A stretch of 64,000 nt of DNA from Diatrype stigma. Its lineage: Eukaryota; Ascomycota; Sordariomycetes; Xylariales; Diatrypaceae. The notes below the pieces were generated by a model that did not search any database, had not been told where the DNA came from, and saw only the letters and a list, made by a program, of their open reading frames with translations. Position numbers and translations under genes: made by a program. The stretch spans positions 1 to 64,000 of the forward strand of contig JAKJXP020000040.1 of the NCBI GenBank assembly GCA_022225965.2, read 5' to 3'. This document shows positions 23,675 through 34,882 of the stretch, piece by piece; position 1 is the first letter of the stretch, and the number at the start of each line of letters is the position of its first letter.

Positions 23675-24101
23675 ACGTTTTCCACCCCCATTCCGGCCGC
23701 ACTAGGATCCCGGCCATCCAAAGTTCTCATATTATAATAACAACTTTAAAAATTCATAACTTTACCATTATAAGTCCGATTTAAGTATAACTTAATACAT
23801 AACTTAATTAAATAATACACCTTAAGTAAAAAATATTATTAAAAATTTAAACCTTAATATATAACGAAAAAATACGTTTATGCATATATATCATATAAGT
23901 AATATGCTTATAAAAGAAATATCTTTTAAATTACCATTATAATTTTTAAAAATTTTATATCATATAATTAACTTCGTAATTAAGCTATGTATAAAATTAC
24001 ATTCTAATCGGACATATAATGGTAAAGTTATGGATTTTTAAAAGTTGGTAAATTTGGGCTGGCCGGGATCCTAGTGCGGCCGGAATGGGGGTGGACAACG
24101 T
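23675..24101. mobile_element. AT-rich MITE with GC-rich inverted termini (Tc1/mariner type)
   Basis: 427 bp flanked by TA on both sides (23673-23674, 24102-24103). The first 41 bases (ACGTTTTCCACCCCCATTCC and on through GGATCCCGGCC) match the reverse complement of the right end with a single mismatch. A looser match continues to about 110 bp and includes CATAACTTTACCATTATA. The termini are GC-rich and the core is strongly AT-rich without coding sequence. The TA duplication and the ACGT start suggest mobilisation by a pogo/Fot-like transposase, which is an inference. Confidence 0.85.
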
Positions 24102-24103
24102 TA

Positions 24104-26052
24104 TGGGGGTTCCTTGCGGAGGGGTTCTCTCTCGTAATTATGCGGCCCCCCTCGTCGGTAGCCCCTTTCCCCCCTCGAGACGCATATAGATTGCGGGGGG
24201 CCTGTGACCATATGATGCGCTTTTACGCTATGGGAATTGGCGACAACCTGGGGTTCCTGTATATATGTGCGTATGACTTTGCTAGAGCAATATAGAAATG
24301 CCCCGTAGACGCAAGGTTACAAGGTTCGACAACTCGGGAGCGCAGTTCGACAAGGCAAGGTCTAGAAAGAGTAATGAGGAGCCCTAGCCATGGACATAAA
24401 GTTTGGACTGTCGATTGCGCCATACTAAGTAGATCTCCTTAAATATCAACTTGACGAGCCTGGTCACCCGTTTTGGTGATAGTCGTCTGATTCTGACGGT
24501 TACCAACATGGATTTAGGTATTGACTCGAAAACTTTGCTCCTGACTAGGCACCCTTCTGTTCCATAGTGTCGGTCAAGGACACACGAAGCCATCCCACGG
24601 TAGTAAAATAAACCCCGACAATATATATTCAAGAGAAAACGCGAGTCGTAGACGGAGCGTAGGCCCGATCGTCATCTCCCTCATTCCCGCAGAGACTTCA
24701 GACGATGGTCTACACAGGCCTGCAGTTAACGCTCTTGATGGTTTCCGACATTCCTAGGTGTAGATAGCATGGCATTTATGCACATACTTGGGGTAACATG
24801 ATGAGTTCATTTCCCCGCCGAATAGGTGATATTGGTTTACCTATCGAGAATTGTGATTTGTTGGCTGCGGTGTTCGAGGCGCACACCGCCCCAGCTGATG
24901 CGCACCCCACCATATATGCATGTATAATGCGTACGGGATATCACGCCCCTATCCCGATAGTCAGGGAGTATGCCCAGTTATTGATACTAGGTACGAAGTA
25001 TCTATATGTCGACGAAGGGTGCTAGTTAGACTACCTAAGTAGGTAGGTACACAGTTATGCTTCCTTTCTAACATGGAGTTCTCGATTAAGCCCAATATTC
25101 ATTTTCGAATCCTGTTGTTGTTTTCGGGAAGTAGTGGTGGGCTTCCGTATATGATTTCGCGGTTAGATACGGAGGGCTTACTACCTACGGTAACTACGCA
25201 GGTAACTAACCAAGAGATGCATGGAGGGGCATCGGTCACGTTAGGTCTGGAGAGGTCTGCGAAGGACCATCCCTGTCAGGCGGGCAAAGTGCTGCAGCGA
25301 ATGGCGAATAGAAACACCGTCAATTCAATGACATCGAGACACATCGAAACACAGACCAAGCACAAAACCTGTCTCATGTGGGTATGACATATCTAGCATA
25401 TTTAAAGGTCCCCGCGGAGCCCCCTGTGAGATCTCGAACTTATATATAGGAGATCGTGATCGTAGCCATACCCTCCTCACCTTCATGACTTGAATTGTTC
25501 AGATATAGGTACGGGGTAGTTATGCGTTAATTTTATTCTCAGATTTGTGCAAGCAACCAAGCAGTCATACTCGAATCGCTTATATGAGCCCCAACCCGAG
25601 ACGACGAACGAGGCAACGAGCGGGACAACGAACAAGCCAACTGGTATTCTCAAGGCTAATCTAAATCGACGGTGACAGCGAGTGCATTGCCTTTGTACGC
25701 ATTCGTGTAAGTGAAGCTGCCTCTCTCTGCCCTATAATACCCCTCCTGCCGTCCCAATGGCTCGAGAGCTCTGCTACACCCCGCATGGCTAAGTGGGATG
25801 TGGGTTGTGCCCCTCTCTGTTCCTGGAATAGCACTGAGACTCCTCCTCTTCCTCGTTTTCTTTCTGTCGGTGAGCTTCCGTCGCATCGCATTGCATCGCA
25901 CTGTCAAAGTCTGTCATGGGTTCATAGGCCGATGCAGCGACATGTGGCTGTTGCAACCCACCCAGTCAGCCAGTTTTTTTCAACGGCATTTGTCTAAGAC
26001 TCTTGAGGTTTCCCAAGCTGGGTCCAGCAGAAGTCGCTGGCCACATACGATG
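24104..26052. other. Intergenic, no gene recognised
   Basis: About 1.9 kb between the AT-rich MITE and the 8.8-kb element. All open frames are short and overlap on both strands without domain features. I see no RNA gene. Confidence 0.5.
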
Positions 26053-26058
26053 TTAGCT
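26053..26058. repeat. Target site duplication TTAGCT, left copy
   Basis: Identical to 34877-34882. Both copies sit directly outside the matching inverted ends of the 8.8-kb element. Confidence 0.85.
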
Positions 26059-26079
26059 CTTATCTCAGAAACAGACGTT
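26059..26079 (+). repeat. Left terminal inverted repeat of the 8.8-kb element
   Basis: CTTATCTCAGA is exact against the other end; after a 2-3 base mismatch CAGAC is shared again. It abuts the left TTAGCT. Confidence 0.82.
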
Positions 26080-26791
26080 TTTCTGGGCCAGCTGCGCTGC
26101 GCGCAGCCCCACATCATTTGACCAATGATTCTGCTAGTAGACTTTAGCGGTAATTTTAGTGTGATTTAGACCATCCCGAGCATTTCCCGTATGTACTAGG
26201 GTACGTACCTGCAAAGTGGCCCAGAAAAGACGTCTGAGACGGCGATCCGAAAAAGGGCTGCACTACGCTGAAAATTTGGTGTGAGCGGAATTTTCCCTTC
26301 TGTTCACTACACCATTTCTCAGCCACAACAGGTCGTATAAAGAATCCAAGTAGAGCCCGAGGGTCACAGCTCATACGGCTTTCTAACGAACCTACTTTGA
26401 TATTTTTACGCCTAGTATGTTGTAGATTCGTATCTGGGAAACGGACAAGGGCACCTACGCTGAAACTTTTCTCGCCAGCGACCCCCCATGAGCTTTCAGC
26501 AAAAAAAATCCTATCCAATTGAAACTTCGAGGATATATACTTAAGGTCATTCTCTAGCGACGGAGACCATTTGAGAGATAACAGGAATTCGTTTTTGTGG
26601 GCGTTTTTGGCAGTCCCTGTAAGTGGCCGATTTGCTGTTGCTCGGAGACCATTCAGGGCTTTGGTGTAACTTGCTAATACGATTTTTCAATTAGGACGAT
26701 CACTGAGAGCTTTGCGATCTCATCTTCAGAGTGCAAGTCGCATCCCAATACGTTGAGTCTCCGATTTCTGAGAAAATCGAGAAGCAACACC

Positions 26792-29132
26792 ATGTCGTCG
26801 CCTTCCAGCAGCCATGATCCGGCCCCAAACTTGGCCTGGGTCAAGCAAAATGAACTCCTGGGCTCTCCAACGAGAGAGCAAGTCCGTACTGTGATTGACA
26901 GACTCAGTGAAAGCCAGAGTTCCGCGGGCGAGGCTGGGAAGATCTTTCTAGAGCGTTGCAAGTGGATCGTCGAGCATACGGCGGACCGAGTCAACACCCA
27001 GCAGGTCTTCATTGCCAGTGTTATTCGAACGATTACCGGTGCGGAAGAGGCTAGAGATGGTCAGGTTGAGGCTGTTCGACGATTGGTATACCTCAAGAGC
27101 GATACTGTTCTCATCGCTGCTACCGGTTATGGCAAGAGTGCCGTATTGCAAGCCTTCACAGCCATTACTGGGCTGATTACTATCCAAATCGTCCCGTTGA
27201 CGAAGCTGGGCGAGACTCAGGTTGATTCTATCAAGAAGGAAGTTCCGGGATCTACTCCTGTATTCGTTGATTCAGATACGTTTCTCAAGGTCAGTCATGA
27301 AGCGTAATATGTCGATATTCCGAGCTAACCTTGAGTAGGACCGCTCTATTTGGGAGGACATCCAGAACGCGAAATATTCCCACGTACTCCTGAGCCCCGA
27401 GCAGCTTCTTCATCCAAGATTCAAGGCGGTCTTGAGAAGTCCCGGATTCCATGAATCTGTCGGCCTGTTTGCAATCGACGAGCTCCACGTCGTAGGAGAA
27501 TGGCGTACCTTTCGTGAAGACTTCACCTATCTACACACCGCACGATCTCTCCTTCCAAGAAGCCTTCCTTAGTTTGGTTGTACAGCTACTTTGGATCGAG
27601 ATAATCAGGAGTATATCCTTCAACACGCCGGGTTTGGTGCGGACGTAAACATCATCCGTACTTCCGTTGACCGACCCGAGATTTCCCTGGTGGTTCAACC
27701 TCTTCTTCGAGGATCTATCAGGGACTATAGACGACTGGAATTCCTCTTCGAAGACGCGAGCCCTCAAGCTACACGAGCCATTCCGAAGACAGTTATCTAT
27801 GTAGATAGCAAGCCCCAGTTGCTCGCGGTTCGTTTTCATCTCATTAATCACCTGGTATCAAAGTATGGATTCTCCAAACCTGCTGCTCGGGAAGTCATTA
27901 TGAGATACGACGCAGACGTTCGTCCGGTCGATAAAGACCGAATCTTCGACCAGTTCTCTCAAGAGAACAGTGCCGGCAGGGTTATGCTTGCTACGATTTC
28001 TTTCGGAATGGGCCTCAACATTCCTGATATTCGAAGAATCGTCCAGTTCAACCTGCCCCCGAATACGAGCCTTTCGGATATCTGGCAACGCGTTGGACGT
28101 GCAATGAGGAAGCAGACAGGCCAAGGAATTGCGTATATCTTTGCTCCGTATTGGGCGTTCGATAATCTGGGCACTTCAGAGAGCGTACCGAAGACTCCTC
28201 GTCCTAAGCCTCGCCGTCGTCAGACACAAGCTCAACTAGTACAAGCTCGACTGGCACACGTTCCTCGAATCAGTAGTGGTTTACGTGAGATGACGTTGGC
28301 CGAGAGGGATGGCGACGATGATGCAGCCAGTCAAGCAAGCGATGTCAGCCAGGCTGATAGCCTGGCTTCTCACGATTCTGCGGCAGAGCAACGTGACGAT
28401 CCACGCCTCACTCTTTCCGAGGCTTCGCAGAACCTATTCGAGATCGATAACAAGGTGAAATGGTCGAAGCAAGACGAAGCCAACAGATCAAAGCTGAGCC
28501 CAGCCGTTTCTGCGTTCCTCAACTCAAGCTGCTTCAGAAAGTCGATCCTTGAGTACCTTCAAGAACCTGTTGATGATCCCGACCTCGAATATAAACGACC
28601 GGTCGAGACAATCCACTGTTGCAATGCTTGTAACAACGATCTCGGTAGAATTCCGTCTCTCGAGCCTCGAACTAAAGCCTCTTCGAATAAGCCGCAAGCT
28701 GGTTCGTTCTCCGGCGTCGCTCTGGTGCTTTTGTCGATCTAGTGCAAAGATCAAGCCCAGAGTCTCGCTCCTAATGTCCGACACGACCTTATAGGGGAAC
28801 TCTTTCTAGATTCGAAACTCCAGTATGCCATCGCCAAGCAGTTTTCTTCGAGAAAACAGTATTTGCCGTTCTCTAACGTCAACGGCCTTGTTGAAAAGGT
28901 GCCCGAGTTATCTACCTGGGAATATCTCGATGAGCATGGCCCCGCCCTAGTAAATTTCTGCATCCAGTCGACTCTCACCGTTCGACAACGCTGGGAAGCC
29001 AAAAAGGAAGAGATGAGACAGAAGCGAGAGGCGAGAAAGCAAGCTGCTTCTTCTTCTTCTTTGGTTCCGGCAAGCCGTAGAGCTACAAGTGAAGACGCAT
29101 CGCCTTCTGCTACCCGAATCCGCCAGGCTTGA
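26792..29132 (+). pseudogene. RecQ-like SF2 helicase of the mobile element, with two in-frame TAG codons
   Basis: Exons 26792-27289 and 27339-29132 give a frame of about 763 codons. Helicase motifs appear in order: Walker A TGYGKS (residues 111-116), DELH box (213-216) followed by VVGEW as in RecQ proteins, motif III-like FGCTATLD, motif V-like ATISFGMGLNIPDI and motif VI QRVGRAMRKQTGQ. A cysteine cluster HCCNACNN lies after the core, and a basic, Q/S-rich C-terminus follows. Two TAG codons interrupt the frame at 27570-27572 (codon 244, just before motif III) and 28740-28742 (codon 634). The sequence on both sides stays in frame and similar in character. Both TAGs could have arisen from CAG or TGG by RIP-type transitions. 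RecQ enzymes unwind DNA 3'-5'; here a role in moving the element is only inferred. The real start is the ATG at 26792. Confidence 0.82.
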
Positions 29133-29316
29133 TGATAACCTAGGGGTTAGTATAAGGAATCAACGATTGCTAAGGAAGATCAACCGATGAGGAAGATCGA
29201 CGGTTTGGTAAGGAAGATCAACGGTTAGTTAACGAATGGTATCGATGTCACGTATTATATGAGTTTTGCACGTGAATGAGGCTCTTTTGATGACGTCACG
29301 CCAACCCCTCCCCTAT

Positions 29317-29565
29317 TCAATTCTCATTGCAGCCAAAGAAAGAATCTAGGTTGTTCAAAACGTAAGCAACAGCATCGCCCTCCTCTTCCTCTCCCTCGTC
29401 GTCTTCATCTCCCAAAGCAAATTCAGCAAAAGCACGCGGGCGTGTAATATCGCCGCCGCTCTCCTCCCCCTTTTCCCCCTCCTCCCCCTTCTCCCCCTCC
29501 TCGACGATCTCGACGCCCTGATCATCATCGTCGTCATCATCATCATCTTCGTCGTCATCGTTGTT

Positions 29566-29596
<31 letters not shown>

Positions 29597-30462
29597 TTGT
29601 TGTTGTCGTCATCATCATCGTTATCGTCGTCGTCGTCGTTGTCCCCCTCGTGCTCTTGAACCCTCCGTAGTATATGGAGGCTCAAGAGCAGGGACTCCTC
29701 CAGCTCAGCGCGGGTCTCCTTATCGTAGGCCCTATACTCTGTCCACATGCCTACCCCTATATGTTAGCACTGTTTTTGCCCATACCGGTACATATTACAA
29801 GAGTCACGTACTTGTGGGAGTCTTCAAGTCAATAGCGACTTGAGACAGAAACTTACGTGGCTCATGAGCTATCGAGGCGTTAGTAAGTAATCAACGACAC
29901 TTCAGATAATTACTAACCGCAGCACTTCTTTTCTTGGCTGTTATATAAACAGCCAGCACAAGCCTGTCCAGCCACCCCAACACAAACGTCCCACAAATTT
30001 CGACTATCTCGGCAGCGAGTACAGGGCTGCCGAGCAGGGCCCGAAACTTGCAGCAACGCTGCCTTGAGGTTACGATTACGGCCAGCAGCACCAGAGGGGA
30101 GATTAAAGTCCCCCCGTCTGGAACTGCCGGCCTTATACTGCAAAGGTCTTTGGACCGGGAGGTCCAGCAAAGGGGCAAGCGAGGGGGCAGTTGGCCGGGT
30201 GGTCTGGCGGCGGCGGACGACCTCGTAAGCTGCCCGGACAGCTTCCTATGCTGTCTCGGGGGCTATATACCACTAGTTAGATATATCATATTCAGGCAAA
30301 TCTGGGTGGCTTTAACTATATACCTTGGGGCTTCGGTATAGCGCCCGACCTCTTCAGCTTTTTGGCCGGGGGCGGCGAGGGCGAGGGCGAAGGCGATGGC
30401 GACGGCGACGACGACGGAATCTCATACGGGTCTCGAGAACCCAGGGGGCGAGCAGCAGACAT
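29317..30462 (-). pseudogene. DUF3716-like cysteine protein with acidic tail, one in-frame TAG
   Basis: Probable exons: 30462-30324, 30262-29918, 29868-29857 and about 29752-29317. Exon 1 encodes a serine/proline repeat (SPSPSPSPSPSPPP) and a basic nuclear-signal-like stretch AKKLKR. Exon 2 carries the cysteine pattern PCTRC, CVG, CAGC and KKCC that marks the fungal DUF3716 domain, possibly zinc-binding. The last exon begins MWTEYRAYDKETRAELEESL and then becomes runs of D, N and S from triplet microsatellites before an acidic end. A TAG at 30248-30246 interrupts exon 2 upstream of the domain, consistent with a CAG-to-TAG change. Exon 3 is only 12 nt, so the model is tentative. The function of DUF3716 is unknown; the cysteine pattern suggests nucleic-acid or protein binding. 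It lies between the convergent helicase and DUF6589 genes. Confidence 0.65.
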
Positions 30463-30620
30463 GATGATGATAATGATAATGATGATGATGATGATGGTGT
30501 TGTTGTTGTTGTTGTTGTTGTTACTGCTGCTGCTGTTTCTGTTGCTGTTATTGTTGCTGCTGCTGCTGTTATTATTGCTGCTACTGCTTTTGCTACTGTT
30601 GCTGCTGCTGCTGCTATTAT
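30463..30620. repeat. Triplet microsatellite block (GAT, GTT, CTG type)
   Basis: Consecutive runs of ATG/GAT, GTT and CTG-like triplets directly upstream of the DUF3716 start. Similar triplets encode its D/N/S tail at 29510-29640. The long leucine or valine runs they would encode on the plus strand are not credible proteins. Confidence 0.85.
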
Positions 30621-30660
30621 TAAATAAATCCAGAATAAATTTGCTGGCTGTATTTTATAT

Positions 30661-31660
30661 TAGTGTGTTATAACACACCGAATCGTAAATTTAAAATAAA
30701 ATTACTAGTTATATTTTACGTTAATATATTATAATATATTAATATAAATGGATTTATTAATTATTTATTAATTATATATTTTCTTAAAATTTAAATTATA
30801 ATATAATTATTAATATAATTAAATATAATATATTTATTTATTTCATGTTATATAATATTATTATATTTATGTATATATATATTATTTTTATTATATATTA
30901 ATATATTATAACATTTTAATACGAAATATAACTAGTAAATTTACTTATATTAATGTATTATAACACACTAATACGAAATATAAGCAACAGATTTACTCTG
31001 GATTTACTTATATCAGTGTGTTATAACACACTAATACGAAATACAGGCAGCAGATTTACTTTGGATTTACTTATATCAGTGTGTTATAACACACTGATAC
31101 GAAATACAGGCAGCAGATTTACTTTGGATTTACTTATATCAGTGTGTTATAACACACTGATACGAAATACAAGCAGCAGATTTACTTTGAATTTACTTAT
31201 ATCAGTGTGTTATAACACACTAATACGAAATACAGGCAGTAGATTTACTCTGGATTTACTTATATTAGTGTGTTATAACACACTGGCATGAAATATAACC
31301 AGCAAATTTACCTATATCAGTGTGTTATAACACACTGGCATAAAATATAGCCAGCAGATTTACTTATATTGGTGTATTATAACACACTAATACGAAATAT
31401 AAGTGGCAGATATATTTATATCGGTGTGTTATAACACACTGGCATAAAATCCAGTTAGTAAATATATTTATATTGGTATGTTATAACACACTGGCAAAAA
31501 ATCCAGTTAGTAGATATATTTATATCGGTGTGTTATAACACACTGGCATAAAATCCAGTTAGTAGATATATTTATATCGGTATGTTATAACACACTAATA
31601 CGAAATACAAGCGGCAGATATATTTATATCGGTGTGTTATAACACACTGGTACGAAACTA
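30661..31660. repeat. Satellite of about 13-15 palindromic units
   Basis: Each unit contains the palindrome TGTGTTATAACACA. In the best copies, such as 31074-31099, the perfect palindrome extends to 26 bp. Spacing is about 63 bp from 30.95 to 31.27 kb and about 51 bp afterwards, as a short block is missing. The stretch 30680-30950 is a very AT-rich, decayed part. The array lies between the DUF3716 and DUF6589 genes in the middle of the mobile element. The 63-bp period keeps one frame open, giving a repeated 21-residue peptide that I do not regard as a gene. Confidence 0.9.
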
Positions 31661-31810
31661 CAGCATAATATATGCACATTCGGCTAATATAAAGGCAAAT
31701 GGGTATCTGGTTAACCTAACTAGCTAACTTGCTATTATCACTAATGCCTATAACGCCTGCTAGCCTTTTCCGAGCAACCTTATCGTAAGTCGTTAATCAT
31801 GATTCGTTGA

Positions 31811-34548
31811 TCAAGCAGAAGAAAGATCCCCTAGTCCGTGAGACCAGAAATCCTCAGCCTCAGCTTCATCAGCTGCATCGAATAGGCGTTCACCCTCATC
31901 ACCCCAATCGATGATATCATCGTCAGTTCCTCCCGCTGCGTTGACTCCAGGAATAGCACGTTGATCAGCCGCGTCAACAGGCTCAGGTATAGCATCGTTG
32001 AAGTCGGCAAGCTTCTGGAGCAGAAGCTGTTGACCGCGTTCGAAGATGTCAGGGGCATCGTAGGCATCGTTATGGATGTTCTGGCCTACCTGCGTAACAC
32101 CATCTTTATACAGCTTGCAGGCATACGACATGATATCGGTAAAGGCATCACCGGGTTTGTGTGTACCCTTGCTATAGGTTGCGCTGAGGGTACGCTCAAC
32201 GGACTTGCGGATGGTGGCGAGATAATTACCATTCAAGGCCAGACGAGAGAACGTTGATCTGAGATCATGAGTAGAGTTCTTGTTGTGCTTGATATCGATG
32301 GCGTAGACGGCGTTGATATGCTCAAGCATTAGGTCGATGGCTTTGTATTTGCTTCCGGCCGTGATACAACGAATCAATCCTCCTTTGAGAATGGCATCAC
32401 GAGTGGCTCCATCGTGGCAGACGTCGGGATGCAGAAGCCAAGCGAAATACAGCATCTCCGGGCCGTAATTGAATGATCTTCCTCCCCAGAATATAATAGG
32501 TAGCTGAGGAATGATGTCGCGAAGCAATCCAAAGTCTCCCTGACGAACGGCTTCGTGGATCGTTAGGAATATTTCGACACACTGCATTAACCGGCATTGA
32601 CTGCGGAACTCGAGATCGATATGATCGTCATCAACACCGGGATACCTGCCAGTCCAGCCCTCCTTCGTGAAAACCTTCGACCAGGTCTCTTCAAGGATGA
32701 CATCAAGGAAGCCTTCATGAGTGATGATAGCTTCCTTGATGCCTTCGATGGTAATCTGGTCCTCAGCAAGGACGCCTCGGATACGCAGACCGTGAATCAC
32801 GAACGCAAGGATTCTGGCAGTGAATCCATGAACTAGAAGGGGAACGGTTTGATGGTATTTGAGATCCTTCTTGTTGATATGTCTTCCTCGCTGAAAGAAA
32901 TCGACATCCGCCTTGATGACAGCGCTGCTTTTCTCCTTTCCTGCATCCCAGAAATTACGGAATAGCATCTCGATATAATTGAGTTCGACGTGAAAGAAGG
33001 CGGGAATGGGAAGCATCCATTTCTTCTGCTCCCAAAGATCACTGGCTTCTAGTTGAGACTGTTTGATACGGCGGATAAAAGAGGTCGTTTTCTGGTCGCC
33101 ATATATCACTGTAACATAGAATAATTAGTAAATAATCGCTGAGTGATAAATGAACACAACTTACAGGTCAATCGATCGTCGAACTCTTTGAACTCGAGCC
33201 GGCGCTTCCAAAGTTCTTCGTGGAGCTTGTAGACACCTTCAACTGTTCCCTCATCCTCGAAGATGGCGCCAAGCTGAAGATAAGGGCTCTCTTTGTAGTT
33301 GACGCATTGAACGGCGGGGAACTTGGGAAGCTTATCCTTCTCGTCAGGGTAGATCAACTTCATGATCGAGAACTTGACAAGATACTTGGATACCTTGTCA
33401 AGAGACGGGGGACGAGGAAGTAGATACTTCAGAATCATGCTGCGAGTGAAGGGCTGCTTAAGATTCAAGGATCTCTGAGAAAGGGGACCTTGGAGTTCGG
33501 GGCAGCTGACCAGACAAGAAGTCGTAAGGTTGATCATCTGTGCTTGTTTGCCCCCTACAAGCTCTCGTACCTTGTTCAAGAAGTTGAAGTTGTCGTAAAC
33601 GATCACGCCGGTAGGATCGTGGGCCACACGCTTGATATTCTTTTCAGCTTGCTTGGCCATCTCGGAGAGCTTATTGTTCAGGGTAGTGTATGAGAACACA
33701 ATACCCAAGCCAGATAGTGTATCAATAACACGACGAGGAGTGCCGTTGGCGAGCATATAGAGGCCCAAGACCATACGCAAAAATCTACTGGTGTTTCTTG
33801 CATAGCCACGAAGAAGGAGTGCAGCAAGCAGGTAAATATAACCCTTATCACCCTCGTTGCTGGTCATCTCGACAACGTCCTTGTAGGAATCGTCTTGGTT
33901 GCGTAGCAGTTGAGTGAGAAAGGTTACCATCGTAGGAGCTTTCTCCTTGAGTGTTGGCCAGCCCTGTTCAAGAGTCTTTTGCAACCATTCCGTACTGCAT
34001 ACCTTTGCGATGGTAATATCCTCATCCGAAAGATCCTTGTGAGGCTCGAAATCGCCAAACGGTGGCTCTCTAATAAGAGATTGCATCTCGCGGCGAACAG
34101 TACGAGTACTGAAAGATCCAGGGATTGGTTTGGCGTCTGGATCAGTACTGATAACAGCCAAGCCTTGAGTTGCGAGTGCTTCCTGAATCTCTGGAAGCGA
34201 AAGGGCATCTGCTAACTGCTTTCTGCGGGTAGAGTTCTCGACCCATCTGCTAAGGAACGCCTTGAGGTTGTATTGCTTAGCTTCATCGCCTTGCTGAATC
34301 GCATACCGGTTGGCATCGCGTAGATTCTTCCATAAGTTGGTTGTTTTCGGCACGATCTCTTCGGGGTAAGCCTCAGAAAGGTCAGACTGATCGTCATCCA
34401 AGCCCTCAAGTTCGTCAGGACTGACTTCCTGACGAGATGCTTGAGATTCGGACTGCTGCTGCGATCGTTGCTGACTTGGAATTTCAGAGAGTTCCGAACT
34501 CAGCACGTCAGTGGGCGGATCAGTGAGATCTACGTCTGACGACTCCAT
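31811..34548 (-). CDS. DUF6589 domain protein of the mobile element, candidate transposase
   Basis: Two exons (34548-33165 and 33108-31811, 56-bp GT-AG intron) give 893 residues with no internal stop. The N-terminus is disordered, with Q/S-rich and acidic runs. The middle and C-terminal parts resemble the fungal DUF6589 family: a hydrophobic strand ending in a conserved-looking aspartate (GVIVYDNFNFLNKVREL, residues about 315-330), then FFHVELNYIEMLFRNFWDAG near the start of exon 2 and FWGGRSFNYGPEMLYFAWLL. The end is acidic. The family has no assigned function. The strand-Asp pattern could belong to an RNase H-like fold, which is inference. It is the only gene in the 8.8-kb element without a stop in its frame. 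Its start lies 328 bp inside the right end and it converges on the helicase. The start is the first ATG, since an upstream TTG is unlikely. Confidence refers to the family call; the transposase role is much less certain. Confidence 0.85.
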
Positions 34549-34855
34549 GATGCGTTTCTTGAGTGTTTCTGGCCGCAAAAAGAAGAGGATTAGACGAGTA
34601 GATAAAGGAGGTCTTCAGAAGTTAAACGAGGGAATTCGCGGGTCAAACCGGCCAGATTTGGTTGAGATAATCCAACCTTGATAAAAAACACTGTTGTTTT
34701 TCCGCGTAGGTCACGACTCCTATCGGATCGCCGTCTCAGACCAGCTTTTCGAAAAACCCCACCACTTACAATCCTCTAATCCCATTGGTCAGAATTAAGC
34801 GTATGCGCTAGAAAGCGTTTTATGGGTCAAAGAGTACATTCAAAACTCGAAAAGC

Positions 34856-34876
34856 GGGTCTGAGCTCTGAGATAAG
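34856..34876 (-). repeat. Right terminal inverted repeat of the 8.8-kb element
   Basis: Read on the minus strand from 34876 it begins CTTATCTCAGA, identical to the left end, and then has CAGAC after three different bases. It abuts the right TTAGCT. Confidence 0.82.
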
Positions 34877-34882
34877 TTAGCT
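34877..34882. repeat. Target site duplication TTAGCT, right copy
   Basis: Matches 26053-26058 and lies immediately outside the right inverted end. Confidence 0.85.

Larger units (their letters stand above)
26059..34876. mobile_element. 8.8-kb DNA element with DUF6589 and RecQ-like helicase genes
   Basis: The two ends read inward CTTATCTCAGA, an 11-bp perfect inverted repeat, followed by the looser shared CAGAC, and the flanks carry the 6-bp direct repeat TTAGCT. A second shared word, TGACCAATG, lies about 60-95 bp inside each end in the same inward orientation. Inside are a RecQ-like helicase gene (+), a DUF3716-like cysteine protein (-), triplet microsatellites, a satellite of palindromes and a DUF6589 gene (-). 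The ends and the duplication show directly that the unit was inserted as a block. That its own proteins moved it is inference. Host neighbours on both sides are ordinary intergenic DNA. A 6-bp duplication does not fit Tc1/mariner (TA), hAT (8) or MULE (8-11) types. Confidence 0.82.

Noticed and set aside
30325..30673. Open frames with long leucine or valine runs
   Set aside because: Translation of triplet microsatellites on the strand opposite the DUF3716 start.
30953..31291. 112-codon frame made of a repeated 21-residue peptide
   Set aside because: It exists because the satellite period (63 bp) is a multiple of three; it breaks where the period changes to 51 bp with base changes.
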